Source: Amyelois transitella
Taxonomy: Eukaryota > Arthropoda > Insecta > Lepidoptera > Pyralidae
Direction: 5' to 3'
Length of the DNA stretch: 64,000 nt
NCBI RefSeq assembly: GCF_032362555.1
Contig: NC_083517.1
Span: 20,001-84,000, forward strand
Shown here: one piece after another, positions 1 through 13,700 of the stretch
How positions within the stretch are numbered: position 1 is the stretch's first letter
Layout: every line of letters begins with the position of its first letter
Notes under the pieces: generated by a model
Seen by the model: the letters and a program-made list of their open reading frames with translations, nothing else
What the model was told of the DNA's origin: nothing
Databases searched by the model: none
Position numbers and translations under genes: made by a program

Positions 1-3000
1 CTAACCCGCCGTTAACCTAACCCGCCGTTAACCTAACCCGCCGTTAACCTAACCCGCCGTTAACCTAACCCGCCGTTAACCTAACCCGCCGTTAACCTAA
101 CCCGCCGTTAACCTAACCCGCCGTTAACCTAACCCGCCGTTAACCTAACCCGCCGTTAACCTAACCCGCCGTTAACCTAACCCGCCGTTAACCTAACCCG
201 CCGTTAACCTAACCCGCCGTTAACCTAACCCGCCGTTAACCTAACCCGCCGTTAACCTAACCCGCCGTTAACCTAACCCGCCGTTAACCTAACCCGCCGT
301 TAACCTAACCCGCCGTTAACCTAACCCGCCGTTAACCTAACCCGCCGTTAACCTAACCCGCCGTTAACCTAACCCGCCGTTAACCTAACCCGCCGTTAAC
401 CTAACCCGCCGTTAACCTAACCCGCCGTTAACCTAACCCGCCGTTAACCTAACCCGCCGTTAACCTAACCCGCCGTTAACCTAACCCGCCGTTAACCTAA
501 CCCGCCGTTAACCTAACCCGCCGTTAACCTAACCCGCCGTTAACCTAACCCGCCGTTAACCTAACCCGCCGTTAACCTAACCCGCCGTTAACCTAACCCG
601 CCGTTAACCTAACCCGCCGTTAACCTAACCCGCCGTTAACCTAACCCGCCGTTAACCTAACCCGCCGTTAACCTAACCCGCCGTTAACCTAACCCGCCGT
701 TAACCTAACCCGCCGTTAACCTAACCCGCCGTTAACCTAACCCGCCGTTAACCTAACCCGCCGTTAACCTAACCCGCCGTTAACCTAACCCGCCGTTAAC
801 CTAACCCGCCGTTAACCTAACCCGCCGTTAACCTAACCCGCCGTTAACCTAACCCGCCGTTAACCTAACCCGCCGTTAACCTAACCCGCCGTTAACCTAA
901 CCCGCCGTTAACCTAACCCGCCGTTAACCTAACCCGCCGTTAACCTAACCCGCCGTTAACCTAACCCGCCGTTAACCTAACCCGCCGTTAACCTAACCCG
1001 CCGTTAACCTAACCCGCCGTTAACCTAACCCGCCGTTAACCTAACCCGCCGTTAACCTAACCCGCCGTTAACCTAACCCGCCGTTAACCTAACCCGCCGT
1101 TAACCTAACCCGCCGTTAACCTAACCCGCCGTTAACCTAACCCGCCGTTAACCTAACCCGCCGTTAACCTAACCCGCCGTTAACCTAACCCGCCGTTAAC
1201 CTAACCCGCCGTTAACCTAACCCGCCGTTAACCTAACCCGCCGTTAACCTAACCCGCCGTTAACCTAACCCGCCGTTAACCTAACCCGCCGTTAACCTAA
1301 CCCGCCGTTAACCTAACCCGCCGTTAACCTAACCCGCCGTTAACCTAACCCGCCGTTAACCTAACCCGCCGTTAACCTAACCCGCCGTTAACCTAACCCG
1401 CCGTTAACCTAACCCGCCGTTAACCTAACCCGCCGTTAACCTAACCCGCCGTTAACCTAACCCGCCGTTAACCTAACCCGCCGTTAACCTAACCCGCCGT
1501 TAACCTAACCCGCCGTTAACCTAACCCGCCGTTAACCTAACCCGCCGTTAACCTAACCCGCCGTTAACCTAACCCGCCGTTAACCTAACCCGCCGTTAAC
1601 CTAACCCGCCGTTAACCTAACCCGCCGTTAACCTAACCCGCCGTTAACCTAACCCGCCGTTAACCTAACCCGCCGTTAACCTAACCCGCCGTTAACCTAA
1701 CCCGCCGTTAACCTAACCCGCCGTTAACCTAACCCGCCGTTAACCTAACCCGCCGTTAACCTAACCCGCCGTTAACCTAACCCGCCGTTAACCTAACCCG
1801 CCGTTAACCTAACCCGCCGTTAACCTAACCCGCCGTTAACCTAACCCGCCGTTAACCTAACCCGCCGTTAACCTAACCCGCCGTTAACCTAACCCGCCGT
1901 TAACCTAACCCGCCGTTAACCTAACCCGCCGTTAACCTAACCCGCCGTTAACCTAACCCGCCGTTAACCTAACCCGCCGTTAACCTAACCCGCCGTTAAC
2001 CTAACCCGCCGTTAACCTAACCCGCCGTTAACCTAACCCGCCGTTAACCTAACCCGCCGTTAACCTAACCCGCCGTTAACCTAACCCGCCGTTAACCTAA
2101 CCCGCCGTTAACCTAACCCGCCGTTAACCTAACCCGCCGTTAACCTAACCCGCCGTTAACCTAACCCGCCGTTAACCTAACCCGCCGTTAACCTAACCCG
2201 CCGTTAACCTAACCCGCCGTTAACCTAACCCGCCGTTAACCTAACCCGCCGTTAACCTAACCCGCCGTTAACCTAACCCGCCGTTAACCTAACCCGCCGT
2301 TAACCTAACCCGCCGTTAACCTAACCCGCCGTTAACCTAACCCGCCGTTAACCTAACCCGCCGTTAACCTAACCCGCCGTTAACCTAACCCGCCGTTAAC
2401 CTAACCCGCCGTTAACCTAACCCGCCGTTAACCTAACCCGCCGTTAACCTAACCCGCCGTTAACCTAACCCGCCGTTAACCTAACCCGCCGTTAACCTAA
2501 CCCGCCGTTAACCTAACCCGCCGTTAACCTAACCCGCCGTTAACCTAACCCGCCGTTAACCTAACCCGCCGTTAACCTAACCCGCCGTTAACCTAACCCG
2601 CCGTTAACCTAACCCGCCGTTAACCTAACCCGCCGTTAACCTAACCCGCCGTTAACCTAACCCGCCGTTAACCTAACCCGCCGTTAACCTAACCCGCCGT
2701 TAACCTAACCCGCCGTTAACCTAACCCGCCGTTAACCTAACCCGCCGTTAACCTAACCCGCCGTTAACCTAACCCGCCGTTAACCTAACCCGCCGTTAAC
2801 CTAACCCGCCGTTAACCTAACCCGCCGTTAACCTAACCCGCCGTTAACCTAACCCGCCGTTAACCTAACCCGCCGTTAACCTAACCCGCCGTTAACCTAA
2901 CCCGCCGTTAACCTAACCCGCCGTTAACCTAACCCGCCGTTAACCTAACCCGCCGTTAACCTAACCCGCCGTTAACCTAACCCGCCGTTAACCTAACCCG

Positions 3001-3658
3001 CCGTTAACCTAACCCGCCGTTAACCTAACCCGCCGTTAACCTAACCCGCCGTTAACCTAACCCGCCGTTAACCTAACCCGCCGTTAACCTAACCCGCCGT
3101 TAACCTAACCCGCCGTTAACCTAACCCGCCGTTAACCTAACCCGCCGTTAACCTAACCCGCCGTTAACCTAACCCGCCGTTAACCTAACCCGCCGTTAAC
3201 CTAACCCGCCGTTAACCTAACCCGCCGTTAACCTAACCCGCCGTTAACCTAACCCGCCGTTAACCTAACCCGCCGTTAACCTAACCCGCCGTTAACCTAA
3301 CCCGCCGTTAACCTAACCCGCCGTTAACCTAACCCGCCGTTAACCTAACCCGCCGTTAACCTAACCCGCCGTTAACCTAACCCGCCGTTAACCTAACCCG
3401 CCGTTAACCTAACCCGCCGTTAACCTAACCCGCCGTTAACCTAACCCGCCGTTAACCTAACCCGCCGTTAACCTAACCCGCCGTTAACCTAACCCGCCGT
3501 TAACCTAACCCGCCGTTAACCTAACCCGCCGTTAACCTAACCCGCCGTTAACCTAACCCGCCGTTAACCTAACCCGCCGTTAACCTAACCCGCCGTTAAC
3601 CTAACCCGCCGTTAACCTAACCCGCCGTTAACCTAACCCGCCGTTAACCTAACCCGCC
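1..3658. repeat. 16-bp tandem satellite array (about 229 copies)
   Basis: The unit CTAACCCGCCGTTAAC repeats from the first base to 3658 with no variant that I can find by eye; the phase is unbroken and ends where the expected G becomes C at 3659. On the other strand the unit reads TTAGGTTAACGGCGGG, so each repeat holds one copy of the insect telomeric pentamer TTAGG plus an 11-bp remainder with a GTTAAC palindrome. It is not canonical (TTAGG)n. The array is cut by the window edge, so its true length is unknown. Such homogeneity suggests recent expansion or gene conversion, or collapsed or over-extended assembly of a satellite. Confidence 0.97.
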
Positions 3659-4414
3659 CTCCCGGGCAATTTCGTTTCTTTACATTTAATTGAACGTAAA
3701 ACTACACCGCGTGTTACTTTGGTTGCAGTGCCATCTCGTAACGAACGGCCGAAAACTTTTTAGTTGTTTATTAGTTTTGTAGATGTGCTTGCCTTCATTT
3801 AGTCGGTTTAACAGAAAACATCTAATCATTATAAAATTTCATTCATATTTGTGTACTTTGTACTAAGGAAATCCTTATCTTATCCTTGTGCACTTTGTAC
3901 TAAGGAAAAAAAATATTAATTGGAGATAAAATAAATACAATAAGTCAAATATATATCAATAATAAGATTACAGAACTAATAGAAAAAACATATTAATTGT
4001 TCGCTGTTTATTGGTTTTATAAAAGATAACTAACAATAAGTTATTGTAATAGTATATTATAACTTTTACAATAACTTATTCAAAATATAAGCGATAATTT
4101 GGCTTGACCGCCACCATAGGGAAGATTTTTCGCCGGGCTAGGTGATATGCCTGGGGAACCGCGCGACAGACTCCAATCCGTGAAATCTTTGCTTGAGCTA
4201 TTTAGGTTTTTCACTGTTTGTGTTTATAAGTAACCATAAACTGTTTTAAGTCTAACCTAAAAAAATTCCTCATTGAGCACCAGCTTAGTGAGGAGATGCT
4301 AAGGCAGGACACTAGTGTAATATAAAGTAATTATTAATGTATGTGCTTTTCACTTCGTAACTTACCTCCTTGTATCTCTCGCTGCGTTGGCTGTGGAGGC
4401 ACATCTTGTTTTTC
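3659..4414. other. Gene-free AT-rich DNA next to the satellite
   Basis: No coding region is seen. About 4084-4170 is a degenerate copy of an unnamed repeat (key stretch GATATGCCTGGGGAACCGC) that also appears near 25120-25200 and, in part, near 54745-54785. The rest is low-complexity AT-rich sequence. Confidence 0.6.
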
Positions 4415-4856
4415 ACTGGTGTTTATGTTGTTAGGGGGTTAGGTACGCATGCTTAGATCGGTCGAGGTCACACTGTTTCACATTGCATAAATAAAATAGT
4501 GTAAAATTTTTGTATATTGTACTTTCTTTCTTTGAATTTTTGTAACTAAATTTACATTTACTTAGAGAAATTTAAGTCAATAATTATTGTTTTCCCATGA
4601 ATTGACAACGGATACGTATTTGTTTACAAGAAAAGTGTTCTGTGTTCATTTGCTCACAGATAATAAATTACTGATACGTACGAGTGAGTGATGCAGGATC
4701 GAGTTGACAATGACATTTATTAATATTGACAGTTGTGTTATTGTTTTAATTTTATTTTTATGTTTTATTTTTTTCTTCCTTTTTATTTAGTGTAACTTAT
4801 TAATGTTAAAAATGTGTATTTTTGTACAGGAACAATATATATATATCTATCTATAT

Positions 4857-6538
4857 CTATCTGTACATATAATAAATCTGTAGAAGGGTCAATTCTGTTC
4901 ATTGAAAATATTGAAAAAATAAATAGCAGGGGGTGTTACTGGATCGATACCAAATCCAAATATGTGATTAAAAAAATTTTTGTCTGTCTGTCTGTATGTT
5001 CAGGCATCACGTGAAAACTAACGGTTCGATTTCGATGAAACTTGGTATAATTATACCTTATTATCCTGGGCATAAAATAGAATACTTTTTATCCTGAAAA
5101 AATACGTAAAAAAAATCTTAATTTTTCAGTTTTTTCCATAGACGTTGTTCTGTAGAACCGCGAACACACGTTGAGTTACCCGCAGTGTATTAAGCGCCGT
5201 AACCTTTAGCGCCGAAAGTCGGCTTTGGCTTGATCCGTTTGCGGTAAACGCGGGCTGTCGTTCTTATTGGAATTAATAATATTGTATGCGTGTAATATAA
5301 TAACTCATGGGTGGCATAACTGTTCTTTTTTGTGGCGACTTCAGATAAATTCTGCAGGTGATACCACGAGGAACACGAGCAGATGAAGTCAGAGCTTGCC
5401 TTAAAAGGTCGAGTCTATGGCAACATATTATATCCATGCATTTAACAACAAATATGCGGGTGAGACTCGGAGATGACACACATGCACAACAATTTTCAAA
5501 TTTATTATTAAAAAAAAATGGCGAGGGAACTTATCCAAATGATGAAGGAAAAGTAACTTTAAATGATTAGTTGTATTATACTGTTTCGTCATTGCGAGAG
5601 CTAATATTTGCTGTTTACGGAGACTTAGCAGCATTACACATCAACACAATACTTGGTTATGCATAAGGTCCATTCTGACTTCTCGGAATGACCAAGCATC
5701 TGCAATAAATAATGAATTACTGACACATATTTAAGGAGAAAGTCGAGAGTATACCTCTATTAATAGAATGATGGATCAAGAAGAGTCCACTAATTACCCC
5801 ATAGAATTTTCAAATTCGTTAAATGTTTCTGGAGTTCTTTCACATATAATTAAGTTAAAAATCGGGGTTCCTATTATTCTTAACGGCATTCGATTGAAGG
5901 TCGTTAATTTACAACCTAACGTACCTAATTGAAGCTGAAATTTTAACCGGTGGTGGTGCCGGGGAAAGTGTTTTAATCCCTCGAATACCATTGATTCTCA
6001 ACAATTTTCCATTTCAATTAAAGAGAATACAGTTTCCTGTAGCTTTGTGTTACGCCATGACAATAAATAAGGCTCAAGGTCAGACCCTAGGAGTTGCTGG
6101 CGTAGATCTTACCGCGAGTTGTTTTTCACACGGGCAACTTTACGTAGCTCTTTTCCGTGTTAGCAGTCCAAGCAATCTTCATGTTCATATTCCGGACGAG
6201 CTCACTAACAATGTTGTGTATGCTGAAGCTCTCAATTAACTTTCTGTCTCATTGTCAGGACCACTTTTTTATTTTTGCAAACTTTTCGTAACTGTCAGTA
6301 ATTTACTGCTAGATGCTACTTATCATGGTCGGAATTACTATGAAAAAAAATACTTACTACAGAACGCGAGCTCAACAGCAGTAGCTCAATAGAGGGATCT
6401 CCTTAATTATTATAGGCCTAGCCGTATTTGGATCCAATAGATATTTATAATTGTCATTGTCAGTTACTCAAAATGGAGAAATAAACCATCCACGCGAAGA
6501 TCGACATCCGCGCGGACGGAATCGCGGGCGGAAGCTAG
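4857..6538 (+). mobile_element. Decayed Helitron with helicase remnants
   Basis: The left end resembles TCTGTACATATAATAAA, and the right end is a GC-rich hairpin region followed by CTAG then T, the usual Helitron layout (TC...CTAG, inserted between A and T, no target duplication). The left end is closely similar to another at about 43400. Inside are remains of a PIF1-type helicase on the same strand. The element interrupts the unnamed element at 4415-6860, so its borders are supported by comparison with the copy near 48262. Confidence 0.72.
5358..6239 (+). pseudogene. Helitron PIF1-like helicase, C-terminal remnant
   Basis: Three pieces in different frames follow the order of a Helitron helicase: 5358-5570 (RGTRADEVRACL, then LTTNMRV), about 5740-5930 in another frame, and 5991-6239 (FPVALCYAMTINKAQGQTLG, then GQLYVALFRVSSP). 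The last piece carries the conserved late helicase motif around NKAQGQ and the Y-V-A-L-x-R-V motif. Frameshifts between pieces mean it cannot make a working enzyme. The Rep/HUH nuclease half is absent. Related Helitron termini recur across the window without this coding part. Confidence 0.75.
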
Positions 6539-6860
6539 TGAATAAATATAAATGCAGTAATGCAAGAGCAATATATAAATATATATATTATTGTTCTTGT
6601 ATTATTTGTGTGTTGAACATATATATATTTCTTTTTGTTTTGTTTTGTTTTCATTGTACGTATGTCCGTGATGCCTTCCCGGGCACCCCCGGAAGATCAG
6701 CGCTGGCCGTGTAGCATATTGTTTACAGCCAGCATTATGCTGAGGGGGTACCGTTTCGGGAGCAAAATACTACATGTGTATTTTTGTACATATTTTTGTT
6801 TCCTTTTTTGTCTTTTTGTAATGGTGTTATTTAAAAAAAATCTTTTTACTTTTTTTTACG

Positions 6861-7713
6861 AGTAAAATGCTATTGGTAGCAGTAGTATTTTCCAACTCTG
6901 GGCAAAGTAATTGGACATAATAAGATAAAGACTAGAAATCAGCTCGTTATCAGCCGGGCTCGTGCCGGGATGACGCGGTCGTGGTAGCCGCGCAATGCAA
7001 ACCACGCTACTTATCTGAAGTATTTTTTTAATAAAAGTCCGTACATTGTTGTAAGTATTGTAATTGAAAGAAAATTATATTCAGAAATCCTAAAACCGGC
7101 AGTGTTACATAACTTTACCTATTTAATGTTTGTGAATACAATTGTTTTGAGGTTTTTATATTATTTCGTCTACCTATTTTCAGTCAGAAATTTTAATTTT
7201 TCGAGTAAGTTACACTCGTATTCAGAATCCCTTATTTTTGATGTTGGTTAATAAACAATTCATGAATACCTAGGTCATGTACATAGGTAGGTACATTTCG
7301 TTAAAAGTTCGGCAGTACACCTCACAATATGTTATGGATTCGTTTGTCCGGTAGACCCGCAGCTCTCCTAGTTCCAGAGATTCCCCTAAATAGTGGCAGA
7401 AATAAATAAAATTAAGAGATTGCAAAAATACGGTCTTTACTTTTCCACTGACAAACGAGAACACCAACAAAAACACTATTCAAAAAATTACATTAAAAAT
7501 ACAGAAATATTCCGAAACCCAACCTTTTTGGGCATCCCCATCACAATAAATGAAGCGGAAAATATTATTTAAAAAAAAAATATACCCTCTCACGCGACCG
7601 ATCTTGATTAGATAAGATTAATCCCCACCAGATTTCCTTAACTACGCCTTATATGTGTGTAGGTATATATATATAATTACTGATCGATTTATTAAAATCA
7701 ATCATTAAGAAAA
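6861..7713. other. Upstream region of the NRF-type gene
   Basis: No coding sequence is recognised. The stretch is AT-rich, with a GC-richer patch at about 6945-7015. A TATATATATATA run at about 7662-7673 lies some 45 bases before the ATG at 7714; it could be a TATA element or simple repeat. Confidence 0.4.
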
Positions 7714-10700
7714 ATGAATTTAAGCAGTTTGTGTGCGATGCTAGTGGTGGTGGCGGGCGCCGCCGCCAGGCTCGGGCTCCAGCGACCGAACCCAGCGTTC
7801 GACCAGCAGCTCTACGCAGATGTTTTAGACCCAGAACTGTGCGATCGACAAATCAAATATTTGAGCTCGGATTTCTTGCTCAGTCTGGCATGTAAGTAAT
7901 TTAGTAGTGAATTATTAACTTAATTTATATTAATAACTTATTGGAAAAAAATAAAAACTACCGTGTCGATATTGATGAAATTTGTCACAAGTTACGTTCT
8001 TTTCTTATTTACTTAATTAATTACGTATTGATATACCCAGGTGGTGGACACATTAATTTTAATGTACCGGTCCACCCTGAATATGTAAAATGATGATGAG
8101 CTTTACAAAGCACATTTGACGACTTTATCGTAGAATGAATGATTGAAAATGTTATTGAAATAGTTTTAGACGCTGGAATTAGACTACCTAGAGGACTGTT
8201 GAGTAACTCAGTTGATTTCGGGAATTACTTTCAATGCCTAGGGATCGAAGAAGTAAGAAATGATTTAGAAATCAGAGGAAAATATTGTATGATACAAGTA
8301 CCAATAAACCAAATTTTGGAATTAATGGATTACAAATCTGAAGCATTGGATAAAGTAATGAATAAGGCTTTTGTAGCTCGCGGTGGAACTCTCCAGATGT
8401 GGGATGATATAAACGACCAATTTGTCAAAAGGTAAATAATTATATTTACTTAATCTAATAATTCTTTAGTCAATGTAACTCTGTTGAGAGCGGTGCGCCT
8501 CCGTGGGAATGTGTCTCAAACAGTACAATTGCATGCATAGGATTAAGTTTGCATCATTTTGAATTTTGTACAAAGGTAAGGTACTTAATTTTCTAAATAG
8601 CCTAAATCAAGCAAGTGGAATATTCTGGTCAGGTCATTAGAACCACGCAATGAGCTCCCGGCCAACAACGTGCGCCTGGCGGTGTGCGTCCCCGCGCCGT
8701 GCTCCGCGGAGCGCGCGCTCTCGGCGGCGCCGTTCAACCCGTCGGCGGCCGGCTCGCGGCTCGCGGTCGAGGAGCTGTACTGCCGGCTGCGCGGCGACAA
8801 GCCGTGGAGTGCTGCGGACTACGTCGCCGTGTGAGTGTGTGTTTACAATGAAGAGCTTTGTTTTGTGAACGCGGCCTATCAGTCTTTGAAGACTGCTGAC
8901 ACGTGATTATTATGAATGAAATGAATGAATAAATAAACACGACTTTTAGATAAAAATATACCTAACTAATGCAATACCTATACCTTATTATATTACACGC
9001 TCAGCTGTTTGGCGTAATGATAAATCTCAATTCTATCATTACGCCAAACAGCTGAGCGTGGCCTATTAGTTTTTTCTAGACAGGTCTGTCTACCCCGCAA
9101 GGGATATAGACGTGATTATACATATGTATGTATGTGACCTGTAGTCACACATATTATTTTGAATTTTTATTTCATATTTCAGAAATATTATACTTACTTC
9201 ATTTAAATTAAACTCTGTTTTCTATCTATTTCAGAACATTACTTTCGTTCATTGGTTTACTCACAGTACTTAGTACATGTTACGATTTGAACCACATTTT
9301 GTTCAAAAGCGAGGTAAGTAACTATTCACACATTTGTTTGTTTGTTTGAATGTAATAGGCGCATTACAGTCTTGCAGATAATCACACTCGTTTTACTCAA
9401 CATATTCCTGAACAATACCCCATCACCCTTACACATGCTTTCATCATAATTAACAACGATTTACATAGATTTACATGCCGATATCAATCGATAATAGATA
9501 GGCAGGCCGATTGTCCTGCCCTTTATCTGGTGCTGTGCAGCTACCGCACATCCCGCCGTTAAGACATTCGGTATTTCCAATATTTTATCTCAGTGATTTA
9601 ATTGAATGATACCAATGTTTTCCGAATAATTAGCTTGATAATCTGGACATTATTACAAATTTCTGACATAACAGTCATCAACTCACCAGGAAAATGTTAG
9701 ACTATTTATAGTTCACAATATATTTTCCAGGTTTGCAAAAGGGCTAGGAACCTGTCACTATTTGAATCTCAATTCTATCATTAAGCCAAACAGCTGAACG
9801 TGGCCATTCAGTCTTTTCAAGACTGTTGGCTTTGTCTACCGCGCAAGGGATATAGACGTGATCATATGTATGTATGTTTGCAGAAGCTCACACGTTGCTC
9901 ATTTCAGATCCGAAGCAGGCTCACACACTGTACCGCTCGTTCTCTTTGTATACGAATGCGAAAAGGCTGACGACATTTGCACCGAATGAGAACAGCTTGC
10001 GATGTCTCGACGGGATCAGATCCCTGGCGATGCTCTGGGTGATAATAGGACACGCGTTCACGTCTGAAAATGAAGTTGTCAACCTGCTGGATATGGTGGA
10101 GGTAACTTGTCTTCGCACCTTTGGCTCTCCATCACAGCTTTCGGAGAAATATTTCGTGGATTATTCTTAGTGTATGCGGTTTTTCGCACACCACCACTTT
10201 TTATGAATAGAATAGAATAGATTTATTTTCAAAATTGGATATAAGGTATCACTTATTGACGTCACATTACTTAAATCTAAATCTTGGACGAATGCACATT
10301 GTCTACATTAAAAAACATGAATGAATGTAGAACTAATTATTTCAATACGAATATTTCGTCAACATCATAAAAATAGTGGTGTGAATGTTAAAAAGACTTA
10401 TGAGTGAAAAAGGATATGGATGAAATGGTCCCCCATTACTTTTATAGCCAATCGCCTATTGTTTTGTACCTGCTCTCTAGTATAGGACCACTCCATCTTT
10501 ACTCACAAAAAGGGACTCACGAATAGGCAATAAGGTTAGGATTCTTCTGTAATAGCGGTGGGCTTGCAACTTGTCATTATCAAAATGTTTCAATGTTTGC
10601 GAGTCTGCTGACTGTGCATGTGGGGTCCCGTTGTTTAATTGATATTTATTTCTGTGTTCACCAGTTAATTTTGGATTTATTTCAAATTTAAACGTTGTCA

Positions 10701-13700
10701 AAAACATTGTCAATACATACAAATAAATTGCCGAAGTTGTTTACGACAAGTAAGTATATGTCCATTTCAGTGGGTGATGTCAAGGAGGGGCCTGTGGGTG
10801 TCCGTGGCGCCGTACAGCGTCGACACCTTCTTCACGGTGGCCGGCCTGCCGCTGGTCTACACCACGGCCGGGAAGCTCACGCCGAGTCAGTCATTCTTGT
10901 TTTCACTAATTTATTCGAACCTCATCTTCCATGCGGTGATTGTACAGGTTGGGTCCTAGTGAATGCCCGGGGTAGCACTTTGACTAAAGAAGAGTGGGGA
11001 GTCAAGTTATTAAAACTAGTGCCGGCTGTGCATCCGTAACCTTGAAGTTCTGTTTTCCAAGGAAAAATGCAAAGAATAAAACAAACTTACACATAATTAA
11101 TACAAATTTGGGTCATGGGAGGTTTAGAGATTATGGCAGGTTTCTCAGCAATTAAAAGAAAAACCAAAAGTTGGTAAACTTTCCTTTGATTTATTTTACA
11201 TTCGACGGAGCCATACAAGACTAGCAGCTATCGCACACTATGTTTTTTGTTCGCTACCACCAGCATGGAAACTTAGATATACGTGCACATATTTCTATAA
11301 CATCGTTGTTCCGGAACAAGGTCCGAATGATGTAAACAATTTGTTTCCAGAAAGTTTACTGAAGAACCTGCACCTGTTCTACCTGCACCGGTTGCTGCGG
11401 CTGTTCCCGCTGCTGGCGCTGGCGGCGCTGCTACAGGCGTCGCTGCTGCACCGGCTGCTGGACGGCTGCTGTGGGGCGCCGTGGCGCGGCAGGTGCACGT
11501 CTGCCGCGAGCACTGGTGGACCACGCTGCTGCACATTCAGAACTACGCCACGCCGTCTACTATGGTGAGGGACAATGTCTCAACTGTTTCAACAAGAGGA
11601 TATCAATAAAACGCGCTAACATTTACCGACTAAAGTAGACTCAATCAACTACACTAGTGCCATCTATTCTATTGCCTCACCATTTTCTTTTTATTTACGT
11701 AGGTCTGTAACGGCGACGTTTTAAGTAAAATAATGTGTACAGTAATTTGAAAGTGGTACTGCTGGCCACAAAGAAAAAAAAAAGAACAAAAATAGAAGAT
11801 TGGATAAAATATTTAAAAAGTCAGAAGCGCGTATATATGTATAATGAAGTTCACTTTTTATAATGTTATGGATTAATACCTAATATGTAAACCAAATACT
11901 AAAAATATAAGTTCAGCCAGTTATTTCAGAAAGTGCAGTTTTAATTTCTTTCAAAACAAGTTCCAACAAAGATCATCAAATAGTTCTATATTAAACAATG
12001 GTCCTCAATCGAGCCACATAATTTTCCAGCTCTTTGGTGTTTCAAGTTTCGTTTAAAATAATTTTACAATATAATTGTCACGTACATAACATGAGATAAA
12101 TGCAGAGTGCAGCATCTTTTGTTTCCATTTACTTACAAATTCGTAAGTGCATATTCTACTCTGAAGTAACAAGAAACCTGGATTGCTTCCCTTTTAGCAC
12201 TACAACAATTATTTCTATAATACAATATGGCAAAGGGAGATTATTGACAACCTTGAGAGAGGTAAAAGAAATAGTTCTTCGTGAAGAATAGGTACGCGTA
12301 CATCGGGTGCCTACAATCTGTTCAGTGCAAAAATTAAGAAGAAGATTTGTGTAATAATAATGAGAGCAGTGAAAATCGTGAGTACATTTGTAACACTTAG
12401 TTAAAAATAACATTGACGTTCAACAAAAATCCAAATTTTTAAACCCACCGAAATTTAATGTATATAGTGTAATTATTAGATGGATAAATAATTTAGTACA
12501 GGTAATATTAAGTGTTATATTATATAAGTTACATTTATATCGCTTCGTGACTGTTTATCTTTTTGTAAATATCATGGAAGGATTACTTAATTTACAGGCA
12601 AAACTGAAATCAAAAATAACAAAGTCGTTTATTAATTTTAAAAAATATCCACAAGAAAATCTAACCCCAGAGTATGTAGAGGTTGTGTTAAATAATTTAG
12701 AGCAGGATTGGAATTTGTATAAAGAAAATGACAACAAATTGTACAGTACTTCAAATCCAGAACAACTAGAATGTACAGACTATGTAAGTAATTGTATATA
12801 TGATGAGGTCGCGGATATTTATACAACTTGCAAAACACAAATGAAAATAACATTAAGAGCATTATGTATGGTTCATTCTTCGGCAGAGTCTCCCTGTAAT
12901 TTAAATAAATCAGCTTCTTCTGTTAAGTTACCGAAACTTACCATACCTGTTTTCTCAGGCAATTATACAGAATGGACTACATTTAGAAATCTATTCATGT
13001 CACTTATTCATCACAACATATCACTTGATAATTTACAGAAACTGTATTATCTTAAAGGTCACCTCACAGGGGAAGCTGAACAATTGATAAGGCATGTTCC
13101 CATCACAAGTTCAAATTATATGTTATGCTGGGATAAATTAGAACGCAGGTACAATAACAAAAAACAGTTGGCTACCAGTATTCTAAAAAGATTATTCGGG
13201 CAAAATAATATATTAAAAGAATCAGGTACAGCATTAAAACAGCTTTTAGATACCACTTGTGATTGTCTGAGTGCTCTAAAAAATGTAGAAATTGATGTGA
13301 GTACTTGGGACATTCTCATTGTTCACATTCTTGCTGAGAAACTGGACCCGGAGAGTCGCAAGCAGTGGGAGCTGAGTGCATTTAGTTACGATGCAAATGA
13401 ATTACCGACCTTCGAAAAGTTTCAGTATTTTATTGAAAATCGGTTTAGAGCTTTGGAATGCGTGGAAGCCAGTATTGAAAGTCGTAAGCCTAATAGATCA
13501 CATAATTTATATAGTTCAAAGTCAATGTTTACTAAAGTTCAGCTCAGATTGCTGTGCGAGTATTGTTCCCAAACACATAAACTATGTTTTTGTAAAAAGT
13601 TTTCCAAACTTAAGTTAGAGCACAAGATAGAATTTGTAAATAAGAACAATATTTGTTATAATTGCTTAGGTGGTAATCACACATTAGTTAATTGTAAGAA

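Larger units (their letters stand above)
4415..6860 (+). mobile_element. Unnamed interspersed element, interrupted by a Helitron
   Basis: Two blocks, 4415-4856 and 6539-6860, match in order and orientation the uninterrupted copy at 48262-48920. Both copies begin ACTGGTGTTTATGTTGTTA. The best conserved core is 6650-6790 against 48713-48860, containing GCACCCCCGGAAGATCAGCG and a GGGGGTACC block. The two halves here are separated by the Helitron at 4857-6538, which must have landed later. I do not recognise the family. No TIR, LTR or RT domain is visible, and the short open frames across the core are probably incidental. Confidence 0.65.

Noticed and set aside
1-3658. Calling the array a telomere
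   Set aside because: The canonical (TTAGG)n repeat is not present; only one pentamer occurs per 16-bp unit, and the position relative to a chromosome end is unknown.
8432-8600. Two apparent introns of 38 and 25 bases in the NRF-type gene (8432-8469 and 8576-8600)
   Set aside because: Such lengths are implausible for insect introns. Using the acceptor at 8523 and the donor at 8581 with acceptor at 8632 gives introns of 92 and 52 bases in correct phase and keeps the conserved residues.
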